A stretch of 56,949 nucleotides of DNA from Singulisphaera sp. (GCA_027451445.1 DAIDJG010000094.1:1-56949), one strand, 5' to 3'; positions 7,704-17,338 are shown, counted from the stretch's first letter. Program-made: numbers and translations. Notes: generated from the sequence alone by a model not told the origin.

Positions 7704-9224
7704 ATGACGTCCCTTGCGCCCGAGATCCCGTCGGGTCGACGCGACCACTTTCTCGAGGAGCTGCGGGCGACGTTCGCCGACCGGAGCGGAAAGGCGGCTC
7801 TGGTCCATAGAGAGTCCACTTACAGTTACGGCGACCTCAATCGCCAGGCCGAGCGCTGCGCGGGCTGGCTGCAAGCGCTCGGCGTCGAGCCCGAGAGTTG
7901 CGTGGTCGTGGCCTCGGCGGAGAAGCGACCGTTCCTGGCGGCCCACCTTGGTGCGATCTTCGCCGGCGCGATCTCGCTGCCGTTGAATCCCCGCTTCACG
8001 CGCGACGAGCTCCGCTACTTCCTGGCCGACAGCGCTGCCAGGGTGGCCGTCGTCGGGCCGGACCTTCGTGCGCTGGTCGAAGAGCTCAAGCCCGAGTTGC
8101 CCGACTTGCGCGCCATCGTCGACGCCGAGACCGCCTGGGAGCCGCCTGAGCACACCTACCGCGCTCCCACCGTTTCGGCGGACGACCCCTGCCTGATGCT
8201 TTACAGTTCGGGCACGACCGGCCGTCCCAAAGGGGTGGTTCATACCCACGCGAATCTCGCGGCCAGCCTTCACGCGCTCGGCGACTGCTGGCGATTCACG
8301 CCCGACGACATTACGACCAACGTCCTGCCGCTGTTCCATATCCACGGCCTGTCGTTCGCCACGCACCTGAGCCTCCTTACGGGGGGTTGCATGCGCATGG
8401 TCGATACGTTCCACCCTCGCCGCACGCTCGATGAGGTCGGCAAGGGGACGGTTTTCATGTCGATCCCAACGTTTTACTACGCCTTCCTCGACCGCCCTGA
8501 ATTTGCCGAGGCCGCAAAAGGGTGGGGAAATGTTCGGCTTTTCACTTGCGGCTCGGCGCCGATTCGGCCCGAGGTACTCCCCGGTCTGGAAGCCATTTTA
8601 GGCCGACCGGTGATCAACCGCTACGGCATGACGGAAGGCCATGTCCTGACGAGCTTGCCGCTTGACGGTCCCTGGCCGCAAGGCGCGGTGGGGTTGCCCT
8701 TGAGAGGGATCGAACTTTCGGTCACGCGTGACGACGGCACACCCGCCGAGGCGGGCGAGGTGGGGTCCGTTCGGGTCCGCGGCCCGAACCTGTTCCGCGA
8801 GTACTGGCGAAACCCGGAGGCCACACGTGCTGCATTCGCCTCGGGCTGGTTCGACACCGGCGACCTGGGCATGCGCGACGCCGCGGGGTTGCTGACCCTG
8901 GTCGGTCGCAAGCACGATATGATCATTACGAGCGGGTTTAACGTCTACCCGCAAGTTGTGGAACGGGTGATCAACGAATGCCCCGGCGTGAAGGAATCCG
9001 CCGTTCTGGGACTGCCCGACGATCGCCGGGGGGAGCGCGTTGTTGCGGTCGTCGTCCGCGACGACCCGGCGCTCGACGAGCGCGGGCTGCGAACGCATTG
9101 CGCGGAGCACCTGGTGGACTACCAGCGGCCGGTCGCGATCGTGTTCACCGATAGCTTGCCGCGAAATGCCATGGGCAAGGTGCTGCGACGGGAATTGCGT
9201 GACGAGCTGTCGGTACGGGGCTGA
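7704..9224 (+). CDS. matB: AMP-dependent acyl-CoA ligase, malonyl-CoA synthetase-like
   Basis: A 506-residue class I adenylate-forming enzyme. It has the phosphate-binding loop SSGTTGRPKG (about 168-177), PLFHIHGL, the RYGMTE adenine motif, the WFDTGDLG hinge region and the C-terminal catalytic lysine in NAMGKVLRREL (Lys492). It activates a carboxylic acid to an acyl-adenylate and then the CoA thioester. The PLFHIHGL to LLTGG segment and the NPRFTRDELRYFL strand look MatB-like. The next gene is a MatC-family malonate carrier, so malonate is the favoured substrate; a medium-chain fatty acid is the alternative. GGAGG lies 9 bases before the ATG at 7704, which is preferred over upstream in-frame starts. 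The gene symbol is inferred from context. Confidence 0.7.
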   Translation: MTSLAPEIPSGRRDHFLEELRATFADRSGKAALVHRESTYSYGDLNRQAERCAGWLQALGVEPESCVVVASAEKRPFLAAHLGAIFAGAISLPLNPRFTRDELRYFLADSAARVAVVGPDLRALVEELKPELPDLRAIVDAETAWEPPEHTYRAPTVSADDPCLMLYSSGTTGRPKGVVHTHANLAASLHALGDCWRFTPDDITTNVLPLFHIHGLSFATHLSLLTGGCMRMVDTFHPRRTLDEVGKGTVFMSIPTFYYAFLDRPEFAEAAKGWGNVRLFTCGSAPIRPEVLPGLEAILGRPVINRYGMTEGHVLTSLPLDGPWPQGAVGLPLRGIELSVTRDDGTPAEAGEVGSVRVRGPNLFREYWRNPEATRAAFASGWFDTGDLGMRDAAGLLTLVGRKHDMIITSGFNVYPQVVERVINECPGVKESAVLGLPDDRRGERVVAVVVRDDPALDERGLRTHCAEHLVDYQRPVAIVFTDSLPRNAMGKVLRRELRDELSVRG

Positions 9225-9276
9225 GGGCTTGCACGAGAAAAACGCCTACGACTCAACAGAAACTCATTCGTATATT

Positions 9277-9441
9277 TGGGAGGGCGAGGCTCCGTCCGAG
9301 CCAGCTTTGATCCCACGGCGAATCTTCGAGCCGTGGGATCAAAGCGTGTCGAGCCGAGGCCGCTGATCACACGCGATGTTCCGATGCCTCGAAGACTCGC
9401 CATCGGAACAAGGCTGGCTCGGACGGAGCCTCGCCCTCCCA
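9277..9441. repeat. REPIN-like compound palindrome, full copy
   Basis: Outer arms 9277-9305 and 9413-9441 are 29-bp perfect inverted repeats. Inside are two perfect hairpins: 9309-9319 with 9330-9340 (11 bp), and 9377-9386 with 9401-9410 (10 bp). The two stems have unrelated sequences, yet both loops carry the same core (ATCTTCGA, and GTCTTCGA read on the minus strand), in opposite orientation. The element fills the gap between the matB-like and matC-like genes. Short frames over it are not genes. Confidence 0.9.
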
Positions 9442-9501
9442 TAATCATCGAGCACATGGCAAATCGTCAAATGATTTATATGGCGTGCCTAAGGAACAAA
9501 C

Positions 9502-10785
9502 ATGACACTGGCCTGGATCTCGCTCGCCGCGCTCCTGATCGTGATCGTCGCCAGTTGCACGACACCGGTCAATCCGGGGATTCTCTCCGTCGTCCTTGCA
9601 TGGGTGATCGGGGTCTATGTGGCGCCGAGGATGGGTAACCCGATTGGACCGAAGGCCGTGATGGCGGGGTTCCCGACGGAACTGTTTCTGACGCTGGCAG
9701 GAGTCACGCTCCTCTTCGCACAAGCGCAAGTGAACGGCACAATGGAGCGTGTCGCGCGGTTGGGCGTTCGCTGCTGCCGGGGCAACGTCGGCCTGATCCC
9801 CATCATGTTCTTCGGCCTGACGCTGACGATCGCCTCGATCGGGGCGGGGAACATCGCGGCGGCCGCGCTAATTGGCCCGCTGGCCATGGCCGTCGCGAGC
9901 CGGGTGGGCATACCGGCATTCCTTATGACCATCATGGTCGCGCACGGTGCGGTGGCGGGTGCGCTCTCGCCGATCGCGCCCACGGGCATCATCGCCAACA
10001 ACCTGATGAGGCGAATGGGCATGTCCGGCTTCGAGTGGCACAACTATATCTCCAACCTCCTGGCGAACTCGCTCGTGGCCTTCGGCGGCTACTTCGTCTT
10101 TGGCGGCCGACGTCTCCTGAGCGTTGTCGATCCCGAGCACGACTCCGTCGGACGCACGGATGCGGATTCGTCCGGAGCCGCCGCCGCCGCACGCTTTGGC
10201 TGGAAACATGCAGTCACACTGAGCGTGATCGTTTCGCTCGTCATCGGGGTCGTTGGCTTCGGTGAACATGTAGGGATTGGGGCATTCGCCGGCGCCGTCC
10301 TGCTTTCGTTGATCGGGGCGGCCGACGAGAAAGAGGCGATCCGTGGCATGCCCTGGGGTGTAATCCTGATGGTTTGCGGCGTCACGGTTTTGACGGCCCT
10401 GCTCGAGAAGACGGGCGGGATCGATCTGTTCACCACGATCCTGGTGCGGTTTTCGACCACGCGATCGGTCAACGGATTGATCGCGCTGGTGACGGGGCTG
10501 ATCTCAGTCTACAGCAGTACGGCAGGAGTGGTTTTGCCGACGTTCCTGCCAAGTGTTCCGGGGCTGGTGGAGAAACTGGGCGGAGGCAACCCAGCGAGCA
10601 TTGCCTCCTCCATCCTGATCGGTGGGCATCTGGTGGACGTCTCCCCCCTCTCGACCATCGGCGCCTTGTGCGTCGCCGGGACCTCGGCAAGCGAGGATCG
10701 CCGCCGGCTCTTCAACCGTGTCCTGATCTGGGGCCTGTCTATGTCCGTCGTCGGCGCCGTGATATGCTACGTGGCCTTCGGATAG
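9502..10785 (+). CDS. matC: MatC-family dicarboxylate (malonate) carrier
   Basis: A 427-residue membrane transporter with about 11-12 hydrophobic segments. The N-terminal half fits the MatC_N domain: it opens with a first helix, has the AGFPTELFLTLAGVTLLFAQ stretch, then QVNGTMERV, NVGLIPIMFF and the SPIAPTG re-entrant motif near residue 155. The C-terminal half repeats the carrier fold with an SPLSTIGALC counterpart near residue 380, typical of two-fold ion-transporter architecture. Malonate or another C3-C4 dicarboxylate is the likely substrate. An AAGGA ribosome site lies 6 bases before the ATG. It follows the acyl-CoA ligase, separated only by the repeat at 9277-9441. Confidence 0.75.
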   Translation: MTLAWISLAALLIVIVASCTTPVNPGILSVVLAWVIGVYVAPRMGNPIGPKAVMAGFPTELFLTLAGVTLLFAQAQVNGTMERVARLGVRCCRGNVGLIPIMFFGLTLTIASIGAGNIAAAALIGPLAMAVASRVGIPAFLMTIMVAHGAVAGALSPIAPTGIIANNLMRRMGMSGFEWHNYISNLLANSLVAFGGYFVFGGRRLLSVVDPEHDSVGRTDADSSGAAAAARFGWKHAVTLSVIVSLVIGVVGFGEHVGIGAFAGAVLLSLIGAADEKEAIRGMPWGVILMVCGVTVLTALLEKTGGIDLFTTILVRFSTTRSVNGLIALVTGLISVYSSTAGVVLPTFLPSVPGLVEKLGGGNPASIASSILIGGHLVDVSPLSTIGALCVAGTSASEDRRRLFNRVLIWGLSMSVVGAVICYVAFG

Positions 10786-10816
10786 GATGATGACTGTGCC
10801 ATCGGGGAGGTCGAGG

Positions 10817-12031
10817 ATGGGTGAAACGCGGCTGGCCCCTCGCGTGGCCGGGCTCAGGCCCACCGCAGTGAACCAGGTGCTGCGGGAGGTCAAACAGGTC
10901 CAGTCGGCGGGTGGCGATCTCGTGTCGTTGATGCGCGGTCAGCCCGACACTCCGACACCCTCGCACATCGTCGAGGCGGCTCACCAAGCTCTTCGCGCGG
11001 GCCGGACAGGCTATCCCGACAACCAGGGGGAGCCAGGCCTGCGCCGGGCGATCGCGGAGCGATTGGCCCTCGACCACGGTCTGGAGTACGACCCGAACCA
11101 GGAAATCCTCGTCACCGACGGCGCCACGCTCGGCCTCTCCACGGCGCTGGCCGCGCTGATCGAGCCGGGTGATGAAGTCCTGGTGCCCGATCCGATCTAC
11201 GACGCCTACGAATCGCCGATTCGTCTCTGGGGCGGCCGTTCCGTCGCTGTTCCGTCGTCGGTTCAACAAGGCCGGTTTTGCTTCCGTCGCGATGCGCTCG
11301 AGCGTTGCTACCGGCCGTCGGTTCGAATTGTCCTGCTCAACACCCCCTGGAACCCAGTCGGCACGGTCCTGACGCGTGACGAACTCCAGGACATCCTGGA
11401 TTTTGCCGAGGCGCACGACCTGTTCGTGCTGAGCGACGAGATCTATGAAAAGCTCGTTTACGACGGTCGGACCCACCTGTCGCCGGCCGCCCTGTCGACA
11501 GAGGCACGCCGGCGTTGCATTGTCGTGAACAGTCTGTCCAAGACGTACGCCATGACCGGCTGGCGCGTCGGCTACTGCGCGGGGTCTGCGGAGGTCATCG
11601 CCGCGATGGGCTTGGTCTTGCAGCAGTCGAGCCGAGGACCGGCCACGTTCGTGCAGGACGCGGCCGAAGCGGCGCTGCGGTCGGCGCAATCGTGCGTGCA
11701 ACGGATGGCCGAGGAGTATCAGGCCCGTCGCGGCCTGGTGCTGGAACGCCTTCGGGACATCCCCGGCGTCGAAGCACTCACGCCGGAGGGGGGATTGTTC
11801 GTCATGGTCGACGTTCGGCGGCTGGGCCGCTCCTCGGACGAGGTGCGGCAGTATTTGCTCCACGAGGCCGGGGTGGTCGTCATCCACGGCGCGGCGTACG
11901 GTGCCGGGGGCGAGGGCACGCTCCGGGTCTCCTTCGCGGCGGGCGGGGAGACCCTGGAACGTGGTCTGGATCGGCTCCGGAACGGGCTCCTGCGGCTGGC
12001 GGAAGCAGGCGAGCGGGAGGCGGTGGAATGA
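10817..12031 (+). CDS. Class I/II pyridoxal-phosphate aminotransferase
   Basis: A 404-residue fold-type I aminotransferase. The lysine that binds PLP is Lys242 in NSLSKTYAMTGWRVGY; the cofactor-binding NTPWNPVG, the SDEIYEKLVYDG strand and the C-terminal RVSFA arginine for the substrate carboxylate are all present. The family includes aspartate, aromatic and branched-chain aminotransferases; specificity is not readable. The ATG at 10817 is chosen over the ATGATG at 10787 because GGGGAGG lies 6 bases before it. Its stop overlaps the start of the next gene (ATGA), so it is coupled to the FAD/Fe-S dehydrogenase. An oxidation/transamination pair acting on a 2-hydroxy or 2-oxo acid is a reasonable inference. 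Confidence 0.85.
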   Translation: MGETRLAPRVAGLRPTAVNQVLREVKQVQSAGGDLVSLMRGQPDTPTPSHIVEAAHQALRAGRTGYPDNQGEPGLRRAIAERLALDHGLEYDPNQEILVTDGATLGLSTALAALIEPGDEVLVPDPIYDAYESPIRLWGGRSVAVPSSVQQGRFCFRRDALERCYRPSVRIVLLNTPWNPVGTVLTRDELQDILDFAEAHDLFVLSDEIYEKLVYDGRTHLSPAALSTEARRRCIVVNSLSKTYAMTGWRVGYCAGSAEVIAAMGLVLQQSSRGPATFVQDAAEAALRSAQSCVQRMAEEYQARRGLVLERLRDIPGVEALTPEGGLFVMVDVRRLGRSSDEVRQYLLHEAGVVVIHGAAYGAGGEGTLRVSFAAGGETLERGLDRLRNGLLRLAEAGEREAVE

Positions 12032-14994
12032 GCGCCAACGGCCTGCCCGTGCTGAATGGCGAGCCCGAACTGGCCGGGTTCTACTCGGAGCTGGAGGGGT
12101 CCGTCAGGGGCGAGGTCCGGTTCGATCGGCTCAGCCGCGCTCTCTACTCGACCGATGCGAGCGTCTACCAGATCGTGCCCGCGGCGATCGTCCTGCCGGA
12201 GACGGAGCGCGACGTCGTGGCCACGGTCCAGACGTGTGAGTGCTATGGCGTGCCCCTGACGGCGCGGGGGGGTGGAACCTCTCAGGCCGGTCAGTCCATC
12301 GGCGCTGGAGTGATCCTCGATACGTCCAAATACCTGAACCGCATCCTCGAGATCGATGCCGAAAAGCGACGAGTCCGCGTCCAGCCGGGATGTGTGCTCG
12401 ACGATCTGAACGCCCAACTGCGGCCGCTCGGGCTCCAGTTCGCGCCCGACATCTCGACATCGAACCGGGCGACGATCGGCGGGATGGTCGCCAACAACTC
12501 CTCGGGCGCACGGTCGGTCATCTACGGCAAAACCATCGATCACGTCCACGAGTTGAAAGTCGTCCTGTCTGACGGAACCGTCATCCAGTGCGCACCTCTC
12601 GATGGTTCGCAGCTTGAGGCGAAGTGCGCGCAGGACGACCTGGAAGGTGAGTGCTACCGCACGGTGCGCCGACTCGCCAGCGAGCAGGCGAAGGAGATCG
12701 AACGGCGGTTTCCCAAGATCCTCCGCCGCGTTGGGGGATACAACCTCGATGCGTTCCGAGGTGAGGCCTTCAACCTCGCCCATTTGTTCGTCGGCTCGGA
12801 GGGGACGCTCGGGGTCGTCGTCGAGGCCACGCTCAAGCTCGTCGAGTTGCCGCGGGCCCGGGCCACGCTCGTCATCGAGTTCGATGACCTGCTCGATGCT
12901 CTGGCCATCACCCCGACGATTCTGACCCACCGGCCGGCGGCCGTCGAGGTCGTCGACCGTTACGTGCTCGACAGCACGAAGCTGAACCCGGAAGCGTCCC
13001 GGCTGCGTGCGTTCCTGCGAAGCGATCCGGGCGCGATTCTCCTCGTCGAGCTCTACGGCGAGGGCCCTGGCGACCTCAACCCGAGGCTCGATGCACTGGA
13101 GGCCGACCTGCGTTCGCGAGGCCTGGGCGATCGCCTGCTCCGCGCCACCGAAGCCGCCGAACAAGCCCGGATCTGGAAGCTGCGTACGCTGGCGCTGGGG
13201 CTGTCGATGGCCGAGAAGGGGGACGCGAAGGCGATATCGTTCGTCGAGGACACCGCCGTCGCTCCGGAGCGTCTGCGCGACTATATCGAAAAGTTTCTAC
13301 GCATCATCGCGCGCCACGGCACGAAGGCCGGCGTCTATGCGCACGCTTCGGTCGGCTGCCTGCACGTTCGACCGGTCATCAATCTCAAGACGAAGGAAGG
13401 CGTACGAAGGTTCCAGGCGATCGCCGCGGAGGTCGCCGCGCTGGTGCTCGAGTATGGCGGTGCGCTCTCCGGAGAGCACGGCGATGGTCTGGTACGGAGC
13501 CCCTTTCAGGAGAAAATGTACGGCCCCCAGCTCTACGCGGCTTTTCGTAAGCTGAAGCGGACCTTCGATCCTCGGGGCGTACTGAATCCCGGTAAGATCG
13601 TCAACGCCCCGCCCCTGACGACGAATCTCCGGTTTGGAGCCGCCTACGTCACGCCGGACGTTCCGACGCTCTTCGACTTTTCCATCGACGGCGGGTTCAC
13701 GCGTTCGGTCGAGCTCTGCGCTGGGGTCGGCGAGTGCCGCAAGACGCGTACGGGGACCATGTGCCCGTCGTACCAGGCGACGCGCGACGAATGCGACAGC
13801 ACCCGAGGACGGGCCAACGTGCTTCGCCTGGCAATTACGGGCCAGGCCGGCCTGCAAGGCTTGACCGACCCGGCGGTGCGTGAGGTTCTCGATCTCTGCC
13901 TCGAGTGCAAGGCGTGCAAGGCCGAGTGCCCGACGAACGTCGACATGGCGCGTCTCAAGGCCGAGACTCTGTACCAGATTCACCGGGAAACTGGCGTGCC
14001 CTGGCGCAACCGCCTATTTGGACACGTGGCCGAAGTCGGCCGATGGGGCTCTCGGCTGTCGCCCGTCTCGAACTGGGTGCTTCGGAGCGGCCTGGGTCGC
14101 CGGATCGCCGAGAAACTCCTTGGGATCGATCGTCGCCGACTACCACCTCGTTTCGCCGGCCGGACGCTCGTCTCGCGCCTGGGACGCCTTCTCGCAGAGA
14201 CGCCGCCCCGCGACTCGCCGCCCGGCATCCTGCTCCTCCCCGACACGTTCGCAAACTACTACGAGCCGGACGTCGGCGAGGCCGCCGCGACACTCTTCGA
14301 ACGCGCTGGCCGCCGCGTGGCCCTGGGACCTCGCAAGTTTGCGTGCTGCGGCCGTCCGCTGATCTCCAATGGCCTCCTCGATCGCGCGGCTGCATTGGCG
14401 GCGCAGAACGTCGAGAGCCTTTGGCCGTGGGTCGAACAGGGTTGGAAAGTCGTTGCCTGCGAGCCAAGCTGTCTTCTGACGCTCAAGGACGACTACCCGG
14501 CGCTCGTGCGGGACGAGGCCCAGCGCCGAGCGTTGACGATCGCCAACGCATGCCAGACGTTTGAAGAGGCTCTCGACTCGGTGATCGGCTCGGAGTCGGG
14601 GACGCCGGAGCGGTTGCAATTCGGCGATGGCCCCAAGCGCATCCTTGTCCAGGGCCATTGTCACCAGCGATCCCTCGTCGGCATGGGCCCGACGCTCCGC
14701 CTGCTGCGACGGATTCCGAATGCTGACGTCGTTGACCTCGACGCCGGTTGCTGCGGCATGGCCGGCTCCTTCGGCTACGAGTCGGAACACTACGATGTCT
14801 CGCGGCTCGTCGGCGAGCACAGGCTTTTCCCGGCCCTGCGCAGCGGCGACCCCGACGCCGTCGTGGTGGCTCCCGGCTTCTCGTGCCGGCTTCAGATCGA
14901 CCACTTCACCGGCCGGTTCGCCACGCACCCGGCTCCACTTTTGTGCCGTCTGATAGGGCAAGCTCCCGCAACGACCGAAGCCGGTAACAGATAA
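12028..14994 (+). CDS. FAD-linked oxidase fused to Fe-S reductase, GlcD/GlcF or YdiJ-like
   Basis: A 988-residue two-part flavoprotein. The first part (about residues 40-530) is a PCMH-type FAD domain with ARGGGTSQAGQSIG and NNSSGARSVIYGKT, plus a C-terminal substrate domain ending in SGEHGDGLVRSPF and a DPRGVLNPGKI finish. The second part has a cysteine-bearing MCPSY motif (about 580), a CLECKACKAECP cluster motif (about 623-634) and two CCG motifs (about 771 and 907), as in GlcF/HdrD modules. This layout is that of YdiJ-like D-2-hydroxyacid (D-2-hydroxyglutarate or D-lactate) dehydrogenases that pass electrons to the quinone pool. The ATG at 12028 overlaps the aminotransferase stop and has GGGAGG upstream. 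The substrate is inferred. Confidence 0.85.
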   Translation: MSANGLPVLNGEPELAGFYSELEGSVRGEVRFDRLSRALYSTDASVYQIVPAAIVLPETERDVVATVQTCECYGVPLTARGGGTSQAGQSIGAGVILDTSKYLNRILEIDAEKRRVRVQPGCVLDDLNAQLRPLGLQFAPDISTSNRATIGGMVANNSSGARSVIYGKTIDHVHELKVVLSDGTVIQCAPLDGSQLEAKCAQDDLEGECYRTVRRLASEQAKEIERRFPKILRRVGGYNLDAFRGEAFNLAHLFVGSEGTLGVVVEATLKLVELPRARATLVIEFDDLLDALAITPTILTHRPAAVEVVDRYVLDSTKLNPEASRLRAFLRSDPGAILLVELYGEGPGDLNPRLDALEADLRSRGLGDRLLRATEAAEQARIWKLRTLALGLSMAEKGDAKAISFVEDTAVAPERLRDYIEKFLRIIARHGTKAGVYAHASVGCLHVRPVINLKTKEGVRRFQAIAAEVAALVLEYGGALSGEHGDGLVRSPFQEKMYGPQLYAAFRKLKRTFDPRGVLNPGKIVNAPPLTTNLRFGAAYVTPDVPTLFDFSIDGGFTRSVELCAGVGECRKTRTGTMCPSYQATRDECDSTRGRANVLRLAITGQAGLQGLTDPAVREVLDLCLECKACKAECPTNVDMARLKAETLYQIHRETGVPWRNRLFGHVAEVGRWGSRLSPVSNWVLRSGLGRRIAEKLLGIDRRRLPPRFAGRTLVSRLGRLLAETPPRDSPPGILLLPDTFANYYEPDVGEAAATLFERAGRRVALGPRKFACCGRPLISNGLLDRAAALAAQNVESLWPWVEQGWKVVACEPSCLLTLKDDYPALVRDEAQRRALTIANACQTFEEALDSVIGSESGTPERLQFGDGPKRILVQGHCHQRSLVGMGPTLRLLRRIPNADVVDLDAGCCGMAGSFGYESEHYDVSRLVGEHRLFPALRSGDPDAVVVAPGFSCRLQIDHFTGRFATHPAPLLCRLIGQAPATTEAGNR

Positions 14995-15144
14995 GTCCTC
15001 CATCGGTGAGGGGTGGGGACTGACTTCGGCCCCTTCTCGACAGTCGCTGCTTTTCATGGCTGGCGACTCCATGTAAATTATGTGCATCGTCAGTTCGGCT
15101 CTGTCGCTCATTAGGATTCTCAACGCATTTGTGAGGCCTTACCC

Positions 15145-17103
15145 ATGAATACAATGATTGCGACCGAGTCAGAAGCGGCGCCTCCCCACGAGCCTTCCTC
15201 CCATGAGGGGCACCACGGAGGACACCACGGAGCGAGCCTGGCGGCGCTCACGTTCGGTGCCCTCGGCGTGGTCTTCGGCGACATCGGCACCAGTCCGCTG
15301 TACACGTTGAAGGAATGCCTCCTCGCCGCCGGGGGCGAGAAAGCGACCAACGAAGACCTGTTCGGCATCCTTTCCCTGATGTTCTGGTCGCTCTTCCTTG
15401 TCGTCACAATCAAATATCTCGTTTTCGTCATGCAGGCGCACCATGACGGCGAGGGCGGGATTTTCTCACTGCTCGCGCTCGTTCCGGAGCGCTTTCGGAC
15501 GAAATCGACTGGAGGGGGTAAGGTCACGCTCATGGCACTCCTGGCGGTGATCGGCGCCTCGTTGCTCTACGGTGACGGCGTGATCACACCGGCGATCTCG
15601 GTCCTGAGTGCGGTCGAGGGCCTCGCCGATGTCAGTCCGCGATTCTCGTCTCTCGTCGTTCCGATCACCTGCGTGATTCTGATCGCTCTCTTCGCGATCC
15701 AAAGGTTCGGGACCGGGAGCGTCGGCAAACTGTTCGGGCCGGTGATGGTGCTCTGGTTCGTCACGATGGCATTGCTGGGCGTCTATCACATCGTTCAGGA
15801 ACCGAGAATCCTGACCGCGCTCTCACCGCACCACGGACTCGTGTTCTTCCAACACCACGGGCTGCGTGGCATGCTCATCCTCGGATCGGTCGTGCTGGTC
15901 GTGACGGGCGGCGAGGCGTTATATGCGGACATGGGTCATTTCGGCATTCGCCCCATCCGGCTGGCGTGGATGGCCTTTGTTTTACCGGCTCTCGTGCTGG
16001 GCTATCTGGGACAGGGTGCGCTGATCTTGCGTGATCCCAAGGTCATCGAGCATCCGTTCTTCGCGATGGTGCCGAACGGTCTGTGGAGGTACCTGCTCGT
16101 CGCGCTCTCGAGTGCCGCCACTGTGATCGCCTCACAGGCCCTGATCTCAGGCGCGTTTTCGCTCACCCGCCAGGCGATGGTGCTGGGCTATCTGCCGCGC
16201 ATGACGATCAAGCACACCGCGTATCACACCGAGGGGCAGATCTATATCCCTGAGGTTAACGCGTTGCTTGGAATTGGCTGCCTCGCGCTGGTGTTGACGT
16301 TTCGTCATTCGGTGAAACTGGCTGCGGCCTACGGCATCGCCGTGACCGGGACGATGGCGATCACCTCGATCCTCTACTACATCGTGATCCGTAACACCTG
16401 GGGCTGGAGCCGGTTGAAGGCCGGCGCGTTGCTCCTTTTGTTCCTGGGCCTGGACATCCCGTTCTTGCTGGCGAACCTCTTCAAGTTTTTCGAGGGTGGT
16501 TACATCCCGATGCTCATCGGTGCCGGCCTGATCGCGGGCATGTTGATCTGGAGCCGGGGCCGGACCCTCGTGATGGAGCAATACGCTCACCGCTACCCAA
16601 GCCTCGAATCGGCGAAGCCCGCGCTCGATCGATCGCTCGCCGCGCGGGTGCCAGGGAGCGGCGTTTTCCTGGCTCCGAGTCCCGACCACGTCCCGCCGAC
16701 GCTCGTCCACATCGTCGAGCGGAGTCGCTCGCTCCACGAGGTTGTCGTTTTCCTGACCGTCCACAAGACCACCACGGCGGTGGTGCCGGCAAACTCACGC
16801 TACCAGGTCACCAATCTGGGCGATGGTTTCTACAAACTCGTTGTGTCGTTCGGGTTCATGGAGGAGCCGCTCCTCGTCCCCGTGCTCCAGGAGATCACCC
16901 GAGCCGGGCTCATCCCTTTCAATCCCGAAGATACGACGTACTACGTCGGGCACGAGTCCGTCATCGCGGAAGATGAGTCGATGATCAACCTGGTGGCCGA
17001 GAACATTTTTGCCTACCTCAATCGCAACGCCGTCAATGAGGAGAAGCGGTACGGGATGCCAGTGAACCAGGTCGTTGAGATCGGGACGCGGATCGTCATA
17101 TAG
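15145..17103 (+). CDS. kup: Kup-type potassium uptake transporter
   Basis: A 652-residue protein with about 12 membrane segments and the Kup signature in the first helix, GALGVVFGDIGTSPLYTLKE. A conserved GDGVITPAISVLSAVEGL follows in the third helix region, as does the GGEALYADMGHFG motif. A cytoplasmic C-terminal domain of about 150 residues is present (VPANSRYQVTNLGDGFYKL). It imports K+ coupled to protons. The N-terminus carries a His-rich segment before the first helix that is longer than usual. It is apparently monocistronic. No c-di-AMP-type riboswitch was recognised in the 150-base leader. Confidence 0.93.
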   Translation: MNTMIATESEAAPPHEPSSHEGHHGGHHGASLAALTFGALGVVFGDIGTSPLYTLKECLLAAGGEKATNEDLFGILSLMFWSLFLVVTIKYLVFVMQAHHDGEGGIFSLLALVPERFRTKSTGGGKVTLMALLAVIGASLLYGDGVITPAISVLSAVEGLADVSPRFSSLVVPITCVILIALFAIQRFGTGSVGKLFGPVMVLWFVTMALLGVYHIVQEPRILTALSPHHGLVFFQHHGLRGMLILGSVVLVVTGGEALYADMGHFGIRPIRLAWMAFVLPALVLGYLGQGALILRDPKVIEHPFFAMVPNGLWRYLLVALSSAATVIASQALISGAFSLTRQAMVLGYLPRMTIKHTAYHTEGQIYIPEVNALLGIGCLALVLTFRHSVKLAAAYGIAVTGTMAITSILYYIVIRNTWGWSRLKAGALLLLFLGLDIPFLLANLFKFFEGGYIPMLIGAGLIAGMLIWSRGRTLVMEQYAHRYPSLESAKPALDRSLAARVPGSGVFLAPSPDHVPPTLVHIVERSRSLHEVVVFLTVHKTTTAVVPANSRYQVTNLGDGFYKLVVSFGFMEEPLLVPVLQEITRAGLIPFNPEDTTYYVGHESVIAEDESMINLVAENIFAYLNRNAVNEEKRYGMPVNQVVEIGTRIVI

Positions 17104-17215
17104 ACGCCATTGACGATGCTGGACCGAAATGACACGAAGGTAGATCCCCTTTATGATCGGGGACCTCCTCATGGCGTCCGATTCATTGGAAATTCGTGTC
17201 CAACCGACATCCCTC

Positions 17216-17232
17216 GCGTGGCAACGCCACGC
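17216..17232 (+). terminator. Small GC-rich hairpin downstream of kup
   Basis: A perfect 7-bp stem (GCGTGGC with GCCACGC) and a 3-base loop lie 113 bases after the kup stop. There is no T-run after it, so it is at best a weak or factor-assisted terminator. Confidence 0.3.
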
Positions 17233-17338
17233 TTCGGCGTTCGGTTCCCCAACGCCTTGCGGTGCGATCGACCGTGGGATATACGTCGAAGTCCAAGAAT
17301 GCCGACGCTGACCCTTGATACGCTCCGGATCAACCTCC

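Noticed and set aside
9276-9638. Short frames across the REPIN-like elements (also near 40810-41297)
   Set aside because: They arise from the repeat arms themselves and contain no protein features.
14995-15144. Riboswitch upstream of kup
   Set aside because: The 150-base leader shows no recognisable c-di-AMP or other riboswitch core.
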